From Ureibacillus chungkukjangi (GTDB lineage Bacteria > Bacillota > Bacilli > Bacillales_A > Planococcaceae): 64,000 bases of DNA. Both the position numbers and the translations under genes were made by a program. The stretch covers positions 124,001-188,000 of the forward strand of contig NZ_QJTJ01000002.1 of NCBI RefSeq assembly GCF_003217295.1. Direction: 5' to 3'. Below are positions 42,107 to 49,992 of this stretch, in pieces. Position 1 is the stretch's first letter, and the number at the start of each line of letters is the position of its first letter. The notes under the pieces are model-generated. The model saw nothing but the letters and a program-made list of their open reading frames with translations. It had not been told where the DNA came from and searched no databases.

Positions 42107-43558
42107 TTACATTTGAATCAGCTTATTATCCGCAATGTGAAATTGTCCATCTGCGACATTGGCAATGAACTGCTTATCATGTGAGATAAATAGAATCGTT
42201 CCTTTATAGGCTTTGATAAAGGCTTCTAATGCTTGTATAGCCTGGATATCCAAGAAATTAGTCGGTTCATCCAATAACAATATATTATATTCCCCTAAAA
42301 AAAGCTGGCAAAGTTGAAGACGAATCGCTTCTCCCCCACTTAACGTTTTGACTCTTTTTTGGAGGTCTGTTCCACCAAATCTCATGGAATGCAGTACACT
42401 CCGCAGAAATCCTTCGTCGTATGAAGATCGATTTTTTAAAAATTGCAGAACCGTCTCATCGCTGCTGAATTGATAGCTCATTTGCTGGAAGACCCCTATT
42501 TTTGCTTTAGGAGATATGGTGATGCCTTGTTCTTGATTCACAATATAATGAAAAAGAGTACTTTTCCCACTACCGTTGTTTCCTGTTATGGCGATTTTTT
42601 TACCAAGCGGAATTTGGAAGCTTATGTCCTCTAATAAAGTTTTGTCCTCTACACCAATCGTTACACGGTCCGCCATTATCGGAAACCTGTTGTGCAATTC
42701 GAGGGTACTCGATTGATGGAATACAATTGGTCGCTCCTCTTGAATTGCATCCACTACATGAAGCTTTTCTATACGCTGCTCGATTGCTTTTGCCGAACGC
42801 TGTATCGCTTTTTGACTCGTGCTTTTCGATTTGGTTTCGAACATTCGATTTGCTTTGGCTTTCGATTCCTTTGACATAGCCGTAGCTTTTGCGATTTTGT
42901 CTGCTGCCTTCATTTTTTCTGCAGCAGCTTTTTCAAGACGACTCTTTTCTTTTAGGTATTGTTCATGAGCTAGCATTTGTTGCTCCTGCTCGCGCTGTTT
43001 CTGAGAGATATATTCACTGTAGTTTCCAGCATAGACATTAACCTTGCCATCTTGAATTTCCCAAATTGTCGAAACCAGCTCATCTAGAACAGCTCGGTCA
43101 TGGCTTATTAAAACAAGCGCTCCATAATAATAGCGCAACTCATCTAGGAGATATGAAATTCCCTCCTGATCTAGGTGTGTCGTGGGTTCGTCTATTAAGA
43201 GACACTCATAATAATGAGAAAACAGCTGAGCAAGCTTTAGTCTCGTTTGCTCTCCTCCACTTAAGGAATCCTGCTGTTTCGGCACGTGTAATTTCCCCAG
43301 TAACTTAGGGTCCGCTTCTTTAGTTTCTGGGGGTTCCACTTGCTCAAAATAACCAAAGTCTACATGCCGATTCACCTTGCCCAGTGAAGGCTGAATCTCA
43401 CCTGCCAGAAGCTTTAATAACGTACTTTTCCCAGCACCATTTTTCCCTACAATACCGATGCGATCAAATTGATGTACAGCCAAACGGTCAATCTTTAATA
43501 TCTCTTTATCTAAATAATTCAACTCTATATTTTCTAATTCAAAACAAATTTGTTCCAT
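42107..43558 (-). CDS. ABC-F ribosomal protection-type ATPase (Msr/Vga-like)
   Basis: The ATG has a GGAGG site (43567-43571). The 483-residue cytosolic protein has two ABC domains without membrane segments: first GKNGAGKST, LSGGEQTRL, LLIDEPTTHLD; second GNNGSGKST, LSGGEAIRLQL, LLLDEPTNFLD. Between them a long charged linker (about 190-285, with EKAAAEKMKAADKIAKATAMSKESKAK) is the P-site tRNA-interacting domain of ABC-F factors. Size and architecture match the antibiotic-resistance branch (Msr, Vga, Vml). The leader upstream contains an ErmD-type macrolide-sensing peptide, so induction by macrolides is likely. Which drugs it protects against is not predictable from sequence. Confidence 0.85.
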   Translation of the reverse strand: MEQICFELENIELNYLDKEILKIDRLAVHQFDRIGIVGKNGAGKSTLLKLLAGEIQPSLGKVNRHVDFGYFEQVEPPETKEADPKLLGKLHVPKQQDSLSGGEQTRLKLAQLFSHYYECLLIDEPTTHLDQEGISYLLDELRYYYGALVLISHDRAVLDELVSTIWEIQDGKVNVYAGNYSEYISQKQREQEQQMLAHEQYLKEKSRLEKAAAEKMKAADKIAKATAMSKESKAKANRMFETKSKSTSQKAIQRSAKAIEQRIEKLHVVDAIQEERPIVFHQSSTLELHNRFPIMADRVTIGVEDKTLLEDISFQIPLGKKIAITGNNGSGKSTLFHYIVNQEQGITISPKAKIGVFQQMSYQFSSDETVLQFLKNRSSYDEGFLRSVLHSMRFGGTDLQKRVKTLSGGEAIRLQLCQLFLGEYNILLLDEPTNFLDIQAIQALEAFIKAYKGTILFISHDKQFIANVADGQFHIADNKLIQM

Positions 43559-43570
43559 TTTCGCTACCTC

Positions 43571-43640
43571 CGAAATTGTAAAATTCCGTATCGATAGCTA
43601 GAATCTAGAATCGATACGAGCTTCTAAATCAAGCTCGTAT
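43571..43640 (-). promoter_or_regulatory. Three overlapping hairpins in the ABC-F leader (translational attenuator)
   Basis: On the minus strand in order: hairpin 1 joins 43632-43640 with 43614-43622 (ATACGAGCT/AGCTCGTAT) and its first arm overlaps the stop of the MWLLFF leader. Hairpin 2 joins 43610-43618 with 43587-43595 (CGTATCGAT/ATCGATACG) and shares five bases with hairpin 1. Hairpin 3 joins 43582-43588 with 43571-43577 and abuts the SD at 43567-43571, sharing two bases with hairpin 2. A ribosome held on the leader would break 1, allow 2 and destabilise 3, exposing the SD, as in ermC. Confidence 0.65.
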
Positions 43641-43660
43641 TAAAAGAATAATAACCACAT
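43640..43660 (-). CDS. Leader peptide MWLLFF before the ABC-F gene
   Basis: ATG at 43660 with AGGAGG nearby; six codons (Met-Trp-Leu-Leu-Phe-Phe) then TAA, which lies in the first arm of hairpin 1. The strong site and position suggest an arrest or attenuation peptide. It is 81 bases before the ABC-F start. Confidence 0.6.
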   Translation of the reverse strand: MWLLFF

Positions 43661-43719
43661 ATGGTGTCCTCCTAGTTTTCTATGTGATAAAGCTCTATAT
43701 GCGACTAAATTTGATGGGC

Positions 43720-43815
43720 TGAGAGACATTTTTTTGAAATTTGAAGTTTTTTGTCCTTCATTCACCCTATGAAAGATATTTTTTTGAAATCTGAAGTTTT
43801 TTTGTCCTTCATCAA
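43720..43815. repeat. Two-unit minisatellite inside the ABC-F leader
   Basis: Two copies of a roughly 50-bp unit (TGTCCTTCATTCACCCTATGAAAGATA then T7, GAAATCTGAAG) resemble the first flavour of the array at 1934-2950. They lie between the transcription terminator at 43855 and the MWLLFF leader. Confidence 0.6.
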
Positions 43816-43854
43816 CATACTATTAATCATCAATATATAAGACCCAAAAACAAA

Positions 43855-43881
43855 AAATCACAGACTGTGCGCCTGTGATTT
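43855..43881 (-). terminator. Leader terminator (attenuator) before the ABC-F gene
   Basis: AAATCACAG (43855-43863) and CTGTGATTT (43873-43881) pair; on the minus strand the stem is followed by a T-rich tract. It lies about 165 bases after the ErmD-like leader peptide and before any gene, as expected for an ermK-type attenuator. Confidence 0.8.
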
Positions 43882-44027
43882 AGAGTAAAAAGGAGTATCC
43901 CTTCTTTTAACTTAAATTGAAAACAATAAAGAAAGACAGAATAACCTACCTTTCTCCCCATAAAAAAATACCTGAAGATTATTAAAAAAGGACAGACTAA
44001 CTCCATTTACTCTGCTAGACAAACAGA

Positions 44028-44060
44028 GCCTTTGACCATATTCAATTACTGGTTCAAAGC
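44028..44060 (-). promoter_or_regulatory. Hairpin overlapping the end of the ErmD-like leader ORF
   Basis: On the minus strand GCTTTGAACCA (44050-44060), inside the last leader codons, pairs with TGGTCAAAGGC (44028-44038) with one bulge. A CTCTG/CAGAG hairpin follows. A stalled ribosome would disrupt the first stem, the trigger for alternative folding in erm leaders. Confidence 0.6.
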
Positions 44061-44090
44061 TAGAAAACGTAGTCTCATAGAATGCGTCAT
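44046..44090 (-). CDS. Leader peptide MTHSMRLRFLALNQ (ErmD/ErmK leader-like)
   Basis: ATG at 44090 with AAGGAGG 11 bases upstream; 14 codons then TAA. As I recall it, the ErmD/ErmK leader peptide is MTHSMRLRFPTLNQ, so 12 of 14 residues are the same, including the MRLR core at which macrolide-bound ribosomes stall. No erm gene follows; the next gene on the strand is the ABC-F gene at 43558. The leader therefore probably senses macrolides for the ABC-F gene. Confidence 0.82.
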   Translation of the reverse strand: MTHSMRLRFLALNQ

Positions 44091-44126
44091 TTTTTAATAA
44101 TCCTCCTTAAAGTGTAATACAGTATC

Positions 44127-44156
44127 ATTATATATTTTGAATTGTAACAAAGTCAA
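44127..44156 (-). promoter_or_regulatory. Promoter of the ABC-F leader
   Basis: On the minus strand TTGACT (44151-44156) and TATAAT (44127-44132) are 18 bases apart. The expected start is near 44120, just before the leader SD (44102-44108). Confidence 0.85.
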
Positions 44157-44187
44157 ATACCCTATTTAGATAAGTAATCTCTAAACT

Positions 44188-44733
44188 TTAGTTAACATGT
44201 TCTTTTGCGATAGAGATTTTCTCTACCTCACAGCGCAATTTATAAAAATATTGAACTATCTCATGGTCCCCTAAAATGGATTCTCTAATATTACGTAAAG
44301 TCCGCTTTCCCACTCGGCGATCTAGTAAACAGAGAATTTTAGTTAGACTATCTGGGGATTTTAAAGATTCTTCAATTGATGAATTGAAGTAGTTCTCTAA
44401 AGCCGTAAAGAAATCGTATTGAGCATAGACTCCTTCTTTTTTCAATTGTTGATGCGCTTGATCTTGTATATCCCTATTAAATTCAACATTGTCAAAATCG
44501 AAATTATTCAAATCTCTCCTTATCTCGTTTTCTCTGTAATACTCTTCTCTTTCAGCTGTAATTGTACACATATTTACCTTTTCAAGTTTATCGACTGTAA
44601 TAACCGCTCTTCCTAACTGATCGTGAGCTCTACGATAATTAATGACCTGAAAATCAACTCTTGAACGCAAAGGTTCACAAATAAAACTCTTTAGCTGTTT
44701 CTTCGCTTTACTCCATTTTGGCTGAAATAACAC
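44188..44733 (-). CDS. SF0329-like family protein
   Basis: I take the GTG at 44733, ten bases after AAAGGAGG. The first half (FQPKWSKAKKQLKSFICEPLRSRVDFQVINYRRAHDQLGRAVITVDKLEKVNM) resembles the SF0329 family of small proteins of unknown function. The second half is helical and charged. No catalytic motif is visible. The ABC-F leader promoter starts 32 bases after its stop, so it is probably a separate unit. Confidence 0.58.
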   Translation of the reverse strand: MLFQPKWSKAKKQLKSFICEPLRSRVDFQVINYRRAHDQLGRAVITVDKLEKVNMCTITAEREEYYRENEIRRDLNNFDFDNVEFNRDIQDQAHQQLKKEGVYAQYDFFTALENYFNSSIEESLKSPDSLTKILCLLDRRVGKRTLRNIRESILGDHEIVQYFYKLRCEVEKISIAKEHVN

Positions 44734-44849
44734 TAAACTACTTCCTCCTTTGGATTTCACCCCTTGTGATGCAGGTCACTTTTAGGTTTCGGGGCTCCTG
44801 TTTTGCCTTTCTTTCTGATGATGCATACACTTTTACGATTTTGGCTCGC

Positions 44850-45440
44850 GTTTATGCCGTTCATCCCGGTTGTGAATGCCACTTTTAGAGTGCTGCTGCC
44901 TCGGGTTTGGCGTTCACCACACTTATGAATGCCACTTTCAAAGTGCTACCTTTCATTTTTGGTGTTCACCACACTTATGAATGCCACTTTCAAAGTGCTA
45001 CCTTTCATTTTTGGTGTTCATCACACTTATGAATGCCACTTTCAAAGTGCTGCCTCTCGTTTTTGGCGTTCATCCCACTTATGAATGCCACTTTCAGGTT
45101 GCTGCCTTTCGGGTTTGGCTTTCATCACACTTATGAATGCCACTTTCAGGTTGCTGCCTCTCATTTTTGGCTTTCATCACACTTATGAATGCCACTTTTA
45201 GAGTGCTGCCTTTCATTTTTGGCTTTCATCACACTTATGAACGCCACTTTCAGAGTGCTGCCTTTCGTTTTTGGCGTTCATCACACTTATGAATGCCACT
45301 TTCAATGTGCTGCCTCTCGTTTTTGGCTTTCATCACACTTATGAATGCCACTTTCAAAGTGTTGCCTCTCGATTTTGGCTTTCATCACACTTATGAATGC
45401 CACTTTCAGGTTGCTGCCTCATATTTTGGGCTTTCACTCT
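44850..45440. repeat. 52-bp hairpin minisatellite, about 11 units
   Basis: Head-to-tail 52-bp units of GGCGTTCAT-CACACTT-ATGAATGCC followed by ACTTTCAAAGTGCTGCCTCTCGTTTT. Several units have GGCTTTCAT or GGTGTTCAT in the left arm. Period and layout equal those of 1934-2950, but the loop (CACACTT) and spacer are locus-specific. The 44761-44850 stretch holds degenerate units. No gene is supported here. Confidence 0.9.
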
Positions 45441-45458
45441 GATTATGAACTGTCTACA

Positions 45459-46055
45459 TCACTTCTCACTACTCACCAAAAACATCGAGGCATCTTGGTT
45501 CATAAAGATGTGGCTACCATGGTGGAAGGTATTGATTTCAATTGATTTAAATCCAACTTCAGATAAAGTTTTTTTTAGCTCTGCATGTGAAAAACCATTG
45601 TGTACTTTTGGATGATTAATTTTCTCGTTTTTATCAAAATCAACGATAATCAGCTTGCCGCCATCATTTAAAATCCCATATAATTCCTGCAGTATATTTT
45701 TTGTATCTGGAATATGGAGTAGCACGAGTGACATGAATACAATGTCTGCTTTTAGTTCAGGAGTGGCTTGAGTAAAATCTGAATAAAGCACTTTTGCATT
45801 GCTAATTCCTTTATGAGAAATTTTAGCTTCTGCAACCTCCAGCATTTTCTTTGAGGAATCCACCAACAAAACTGTATCGACTAAGTCTGTAAGCTCTAGA
45901 CTGACTAGACCTGTACCACTTCCATAGTCTATTAAAGCTTTGGATTTACTGTTCTGTAATTCTCCTCTTACTTCATTAACTATAACTTTCGCTAATTCAA
46001 TTCTGTCTTTTGTATCATATCTGTTGGCCATTTCTTCAAAAACGTTACTTTCCAT
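45459..46055 (-). CDS. Class I SAM-dependent methyltransferase
   Basis: The ATG has a GGGGGAG site. The 198-residue protein has motif I ALIDYGSGTGLVSLELTD, motif II VLLVDSSKKMLEVAEAKI, motif III LKADIVFMSLVLLHIP and IVDFDKNEKINHPKVHNGFSHAEL. This pattern resembles small UbiE-like methyltransferases. The substrate is unknown. The gene's 3' end runs to the edge of the 52-bp array. Confidence 0.85.
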   Translation of the reverse strand: MESNVFEEMANRYDTKDRIELAKVIVNEVRGELQNSKSKALIDYGSGTGLVSLELTDLVDTVLLVDSSKKMLEVAEAKISHKGISNAKVLYSDFTQATPELKADIVFMSLVLLHIPDTKNILQELYGILNDGGKLIIVDFDKNEKINHPKVHNGFSHAELKKTLSEVGFKSIEINTFHHGSHIFMNQDASMFLVSSEK

Positions 46056-46188
46056 ATTCTACTCCCCCTGAAATTAAAGCTTCTTGGTGGTCATTATAGC
46101 AAAAATCTAATCTTGAGGCTTCGTTCATAGCTCAAAAAGCACCGAGCAGGTAAAACTACGCTCGATGCTTAATAATTATTCTTGTTAT

Positions 46189-46518
46189 TCACACTTCAAA
46201 ATACAAATGCTTATGAAGGCTACAGCCTGGGTTAAAGGAGCTCTCGCAGGATGGACAGGTTGAATGGCAGCTTAGATATTCATTGATGGTTAGTTCATGT
46301 CCACAGGAACCGCATAATATGGCCTTTTGATGAAAATGCTCTTTTGGCCACACCTGTGGGTTACTGCAGCCTTCCTCTTCGTGACAGGAAAAGCAAGGAT
46401 AATAGGTGTCACAGCAATAGAATTTGATGGCGATTCGATCAACCTCTGAATGATAATGTCCACAGCGTGTTTCGTTGTCCACATTATTCCCCTTCACTTG
46501 ATGTCCATGTATCAGCAT
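46189..46518 (-). CDS. CHY-type zinc-finger protein
   Basis: The ATG has a GGGGTGAG site. The 109-residue protein has the CHY zinc-finger series: C-G-H-Y-H, FYCCDTYYPCFSCHEEEGC, ILCGSCGHELT, CHSTCPSCESSFNPGCSLHKHLYF. In bacteria these small CHY proteins are uncharacterised; the eukaryotic domain occurs in ubiquitin ligases. It is 25 bases after bioY on the same strand and probably co-transcribed, so biotin status may affect it. Confidence 0.85.
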   Translation of the reverse strand: MLIHGHQVKGNNVDNETRCGHYHSEVDRIAIKFYCCDTYYPCFSCHEEEGCSNPQVWPKEHFHQKAILCGSCGHELTINEYLSCHSTCPSCESSFNPGCSLHKHLYFEV

Positions 46519-46543
46519 TTAACTCACCCCTAGGTAGTAACTC

Positions 46544-47128
46544 TTACTTTTTGAACCTTTGTACAATTGGCTTAAGTCGATAGCCAAAGATTCCGGCGAA
46601 AATAGCCAAGATGATGTCCTTTGGCAGTGGTACAACCATCCATGCCCACGCCATTTGATAGGTAAAGCCTTCTGGTGCAGCAAACCAAAACTTATAGGCT
46701 GCGTACATCCAATTAGTTCCGATAACATAATTGATAACCGTTCCTACCAATGCTGCTATGATAAAACCCTTTACTGATGGGAATTTGCGAACGATTTCCC
46801 CTACAATGTAAGCCACGAAAAAATATGAAACTATAAATCCGAAAGTTGGTGATATAAGTGAATCAATTCCTCCTGAAAACTGTGCGAAAACAGGTAGCCC
46901 GGCTAGTCCAATAAATGCATAAAATAGCATCGCAATTAAACCTGTACGACTGCCTAATATCATTCCTGCTAGGATTGCGAAAAACGTTTGTAGTGTGATG
47001 GGAACCCCACCGATAACTAAGAAGGAAGAAATGTTGGCACCAATCATCATTAAAACTGAAAACATTGCAATTTGAACCATTTGTAGCGTACGTGAATAAT
47101 TCGTTGTTTTTTCAACTGTAGTAGTCAT
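46544..47128 (-). CDS. bioY: Biotin transporter BioY (ECF S-component)
   Basis: Two adjacent ATGs follow AGGAGG; the second (47128) is better spaced. The 194-residue protein has six membrane helices and the BioY signature: NISSFLVIGGVPITLQTFFAILAGMILGSRTG, then FYAFIGLAGLPVFAQFSGGIDSLISPTFGFIVSYFFVAYIVGE. It binds biotin with nanomolar affinity and uses a shared EcfT/EcfA module located elsewhere. A BirA-type operator covers its promoter (47184-47212), so biotin should repress it. Confidence 0.93.
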   Translation of the reverse strand: MTTTVEKTTNYSRTLQMVQIAMFSVLMMIGANISSFLVIGGVPITLQTFFAILAGMILGSRTGLIAMLFYAFIGLAGLPVFAQFSGGIDSLISPTFGFIVSYFFVAYIVGEIVRKFPSVKGFIIAALVGTVINYVIGTNWMYAAYKFWFAAPEGFTYQMAWAWMVVPLPKDIILAIFAGIFGYRLKPIVQRFKK

Positions 47129-47160
47129 CATATACCTCCTAAAAATCCAATATTAGGAAT

Positions 47161-47212
47161 AGTATATTTAAATACCCAATATGAGTCAACCTATTTTTTA
47201 TTTAGGTTAACG
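47161..47212 (-). promoter_or_regulatory. BirA-type operator overlapping the bioY promoter
   Basis: On the minus strand GTTAACC-(13)-GGTTGAC (47185-47211) matches the Firmicute BirA operator layout. The TTGACT (47184-47189) within its right arm is a -35, and TATACT (47161-47166) after 17 bases a -10. Confidence 0.82.
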
Positions 47213-47247
47213 TAAATAAAAATAGAATTATTGAAGTCCTTCCAATT

Positions 47248-47778
47248 TCAAGATAGCTTCAGCTTTTCTTTTATTCTTTCAATAATATGCGTAACGCTAG
47301 TATTTTCAGTGTCTATAAATTCTCCAAAGGCAGCTTCTTTATAGGCTTCCAAGCATTTTTCAGTTTGCTGGAAACACCAATTCCCTTCTTCCTCGCCCCG
47401 TTCTCTTAGCCGCTCGTAAATTGTTTCTTTACTTGCTGTCAAACAAAAATGGAAGGTTTGTTCATCAATTTGCTTGAAGCCTTCTAGAATATATTGCAGG
47501 TACTCTGATTTTCGAATAGTCATGGGTACGATAAGGTTCATTTTATATTTAGCCACAATACTTTCTGCTACTCTAACAGTTAACTCTCTCCATAGGTGTA
47601 AATCCTGAAAATCTCCCGTATCCGCTTCACTCTTTTTTATCTCCTCTGGTATCACATTTCTTAACATAAAACCAATCTCTTCGGGATCATAGATCATGCT
47701 GTTTTCGAGCTCCCTTTGAAGCTCACCTGCAACCGTCGTTTTCCCTACACCAAAGGCTCCATTAATCATTACAATCAT
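47248..47778 (-). CDS. TmrB-like P-loop protein
   Basis: The ATG has a GGGGGAG site. The 176-residue protein begins MIVMINGAFGVGKTTVAGEL (Walker A) and contains YDPEEIGFMLRNVIPEEI, LWRELTVRVAESIVAKYKMNLIVPMT and LTASKETIYERLRERG, closely following the order in Bacillus TmrB, which confers tunicamycin tolerance by binding the drug. This member is slightly shorter at the C-terminus. A kinase-like role is also possible. Monocistronic. Confidence 0.8.
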   Translation of the reverse strand: MIVMINGAFGVGKTTVAGELQRELENSMIYDPEEIGFMLRNVIPEEIKKSEADTGDFQDLHLWRELTVRVAESIVAKYKMNLIVPMTIRKSEYLQYILEGFKQIDEQTFHFCLTASKETIYERLRERGEEEGNWCFQQTEKCLEAYKEAAFGEFIDTENTSVTHIIERIKEKLKLS

Positions 47779-47814
47779 CTTGCTCCCCCTCTTATCGGGA
47801 TTTTCCTGACTATA

Positions 47815-49644
47815 TTACGCTATCAATCTCTTAGCTAATTCACTGATTTCTTTATCCTTTGTCTTGCTGGCGATATTTTGGATGATTTCGATGAGCTCTG
47901 GATTTTGCCAGTGCTTTTTATCTTGCGCTTCTAATGTATTTAAGGCAAAGTATTGACAATTCGGTTCACCTGAACGCAAGCATTTTCCAACGAAATGAAG
48001 GCCCGTTCCTTCAAACTCTTTTAATGCCTCTAATAAAGAAATAATCTTATATTGTTCCATATCAGATAAATTTTCAAATGAGCCAAGGTGTTCCATAGAG
48101 TTTACTAAAGCTTCTATTACCTTTTGCTCCTTTGTTGCAACAAGGGCTATATGATATTCTAAATTATCCGGCTCGCTTTTAAGCTTCTCAAATAATAGCT
48201 TTGTGATGTTTAATTTAAAATAGAGTGCAATGGCTAATGCCTTTGTATTGTTCTGATTTTCTGATTGGAGAATTTCCATTGCTTGTTGTACCCAGATTGG
48301 TTTTTTTGCAATTTCTTCAATCGTCTCATTTACCGCATTCCGTTCGTGAGGCTTCCAATTCTCTGCAAATCGCTCCTCCCAAGTCTCCAGGCTTTCGTTC
48401 ATATAATCTGCAATACGTGTTAGAATATAAAATTCCTCGAGATTTCTACAATGCAATTTTGAATGATATATATAACGCATAAGCACCTGTCCCGCGTATT
48501 CATATTCATCAATGGCTTGATGAGGCACATCTCCCAGTAACCCTAAAATTATTTCTCCTGCACCGAGATATAGCTCTTTTGAGATTTCCGGCTCATGTAG
48601 CACAATATCAAGCTTGCCTTTTACAGCACATGCAAGAGACGAATAACCGTTCATTACATCATTAATCGTGCCTTCCGTTAATAACCAATGCTGAATCTCT
48701 TCTGTACTAGCTTCTAAAAAGTCAATCGCTTCGATTTTCCCCCATCCATTTACAGACTTGGCTATTTGGTAGATTGTTTCATTGGCATTTCTTGTTCCAT
48801 TTTTCAGCGCAAATAGAGCAACACCTGTAAATTCTTCGTGTAAGGCAAACATTTGCAGGCGTTCTTTTATATTTTCACAATTTGTGCAGCCGAGAATAAT
48901 TAATGCAAATTTTACTACCTCTCGGTGAGCTGCATGCTCCAATAACCAGATTGCCTCCTGCTGTACCTTCTGCTCGTCTTTTTCCTCTTGGGCAAAAAGC
49001 TCAATTAGCTCCTGGAAATAGCTGATTACTTTCTCATCCTTAATCTTCTCATAGGTTGCTTTACGTGTTTGATTTGTTGGGTTTTCAACTTGCTCCATAA
49101 ATAATTTAAGGAGCCTTTTCGTATAAAATGGAGTTACACCCTCAGAAACTAGCTGATCTGATAAGCCAGGTGCTAGCTTTGGATGGTTTTCATCTACTAA
49201 AAAGGCATCGTCTGGTAAGGCAGTATTTATAATCTTTTGATGCTCTACTATTTGCTGTTCAAGATACGGGACAATATATTCTTTATTTGCCCATGGTAAG
49301 AACTCCAGCTTCATGGCTTCCTTTAATATAACTTGGCCATTTACTTTCACCGTAATATTTAAACGGACAAATCCACCTATCTTCACAAATACTTTATGAC
49401 GCTTGCCGTCCCTTGATTGAAATGTCCCTGACAAGTTTGTAAAAGGAATTATGTGAGACCAAATAGACTGCCTGATGTTACTTGCAATAATATGTCCATC
49501 AACTAGTAAACTTTCTTCCATCATTTTATTGTGAATCTCTATTTTATGCCCCTTAAAATCGATTGCCCAGTACTTGTCGACCTCTTTTGCCGCATCATTT
49601 TTAGCATTACGCATCTCTCGTTTAAACTCTTCTTTAAATCCCAT
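47815..49644 (-). CDS. Large HEAT-like helical protein, unknown
   Basis: The ATG has an AAGGAG site. The 609-residue cytosolic protein starts with a charged helix (MGFKEEFKREMRNAKNDAAKEVDKYW), then a beta-rich domain (about 30-115, WAIDFKGHKIEIHNKMMEESLLVDG...FVRLNITVKVNGQVIL), then about 450 residues of helical hairpins that look like degenerate HEAT/armadillo repeats. No catalytic motif or membrane segment is seen. A related group is often labelled limonene hydroxylase in databases, without biochemical support that I know of. It is monocistronic. Confidence 0.7.
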   Translation of the reverse strand: MGFKEEFKREMRNAKNDAAKEVDKYWAIDFKGHKIEIHNKMMEESLLVDGHIIASNIRQSIWSHIIPFTNLSGTFQSRDGKRHKVFVKIGGFVRLNITVKVNGQVILKEAMKLEFLPWANKEYIVPYLEQQIVEHQKIINTALPDDAFLVDENHPKLAPGLSDQLVSEGVTPFYTKRLLKLFMEQVENPTNQTRKATYEKIKDEKVISYFQELIELFAQEEKDEQKVQQEAIWLLEHAAHREVVKFALIILGCTNCENIKERLQMFALHEEFTGVALFALKNGTRNANETIYQIAKSVNGWGKIEAIDFLEASTEEIQHWLLTEGTINDVMNGYSSLACAVKGKLDIVLHEPEISKELYLGAGEIILGLLGDVPHQAIDEYEYAGQVLMRYIYHSKLHCRNLEEFYILTRIADYMNESLETWEERFAENWKPHERNAVNETIEEIAKKPIWVQQAMEILQSENQNNTKALAIALYFKLNITKLLFEKLKSEPDNLEYHIALVATKEQKVIEALVNSMEHLGSFENLSDMEQYKIISLLEALKEFEGTGLHFVGKCLRSGEPNCQYFALNTLEAQDKKHWQNPELIEIIQNIASKTKDKEISELAKRLIA

Positions 49645-49693
49645 TTAGTATCTCCTTTTCTTCTATCTACTATATTACTCTCTTTATTAATTC

Positions 49694-49951
49694 TTAGACT
49701 TCGTTATTATGTAAATATTTAGTAAAATAGGCGCCTAAAATCAACAGCACTATTGTAATTGACCAACTTAAGACGCCCAAGAAATCAAGCCAGTATGCAA
49801 GTAGATTGGTGATTGAAACTAGATATAAACAAATAGATGATAAAAGGGGTTTGATTCCCTTAACACCTGTTTTTTTCCTCTTTTGAAGCATCATTATTAC
49901 AGAATAAGCAAGAGCAATTACCAGCAGTATTGATAAAATAATAGGTAGCAT
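49694..49951 (-). CDS. Small membrane protein, unknown
   Basis: The ATG has an AAAGGATG site. The 85-residue product has an N-terminal helix (about 2-20), a basic loop (QKRKKTGVKGIKPL), a second helix (about 37-55) and a third (about 60-78). No motif. It precedes the secreted-protein pair at 49993-50789. Confidence 0.6.
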   Translation of the reverse strand: MLPIILSILLVIALAYSVIMMLQKRKKTGVKGIKPLLSSICLYLVSITNLLAYWLDFLGVLSWSITIVLLILGAYFTKYLHNNEV

Positions 49952-49992
49952 TTTAGTTCATCCTTTCACTTAATCATTAAATTGCTCGACAC

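Noticed and set aside
43558-44187. Remnant erm methyltransferase gene between the ErmD-like leader and the ABC-F gene
   Set aside because: I translated the stretch on the minus strand and saw no methyltransferase motifs; only leader, terminator and repeats are present.
44850-45440. CRISPR array
   Set aside because: Spacer-like parts are nearly identical between units, so it is a minisatellite and not a CRISPR array.
46290-46484. Overlapping minus-strand ORF inside the CHY zinc-finger gene
   Set aside because: It is a shadow frame; the CHY frame has the ribosome site and the conserved Cys/His pattern.
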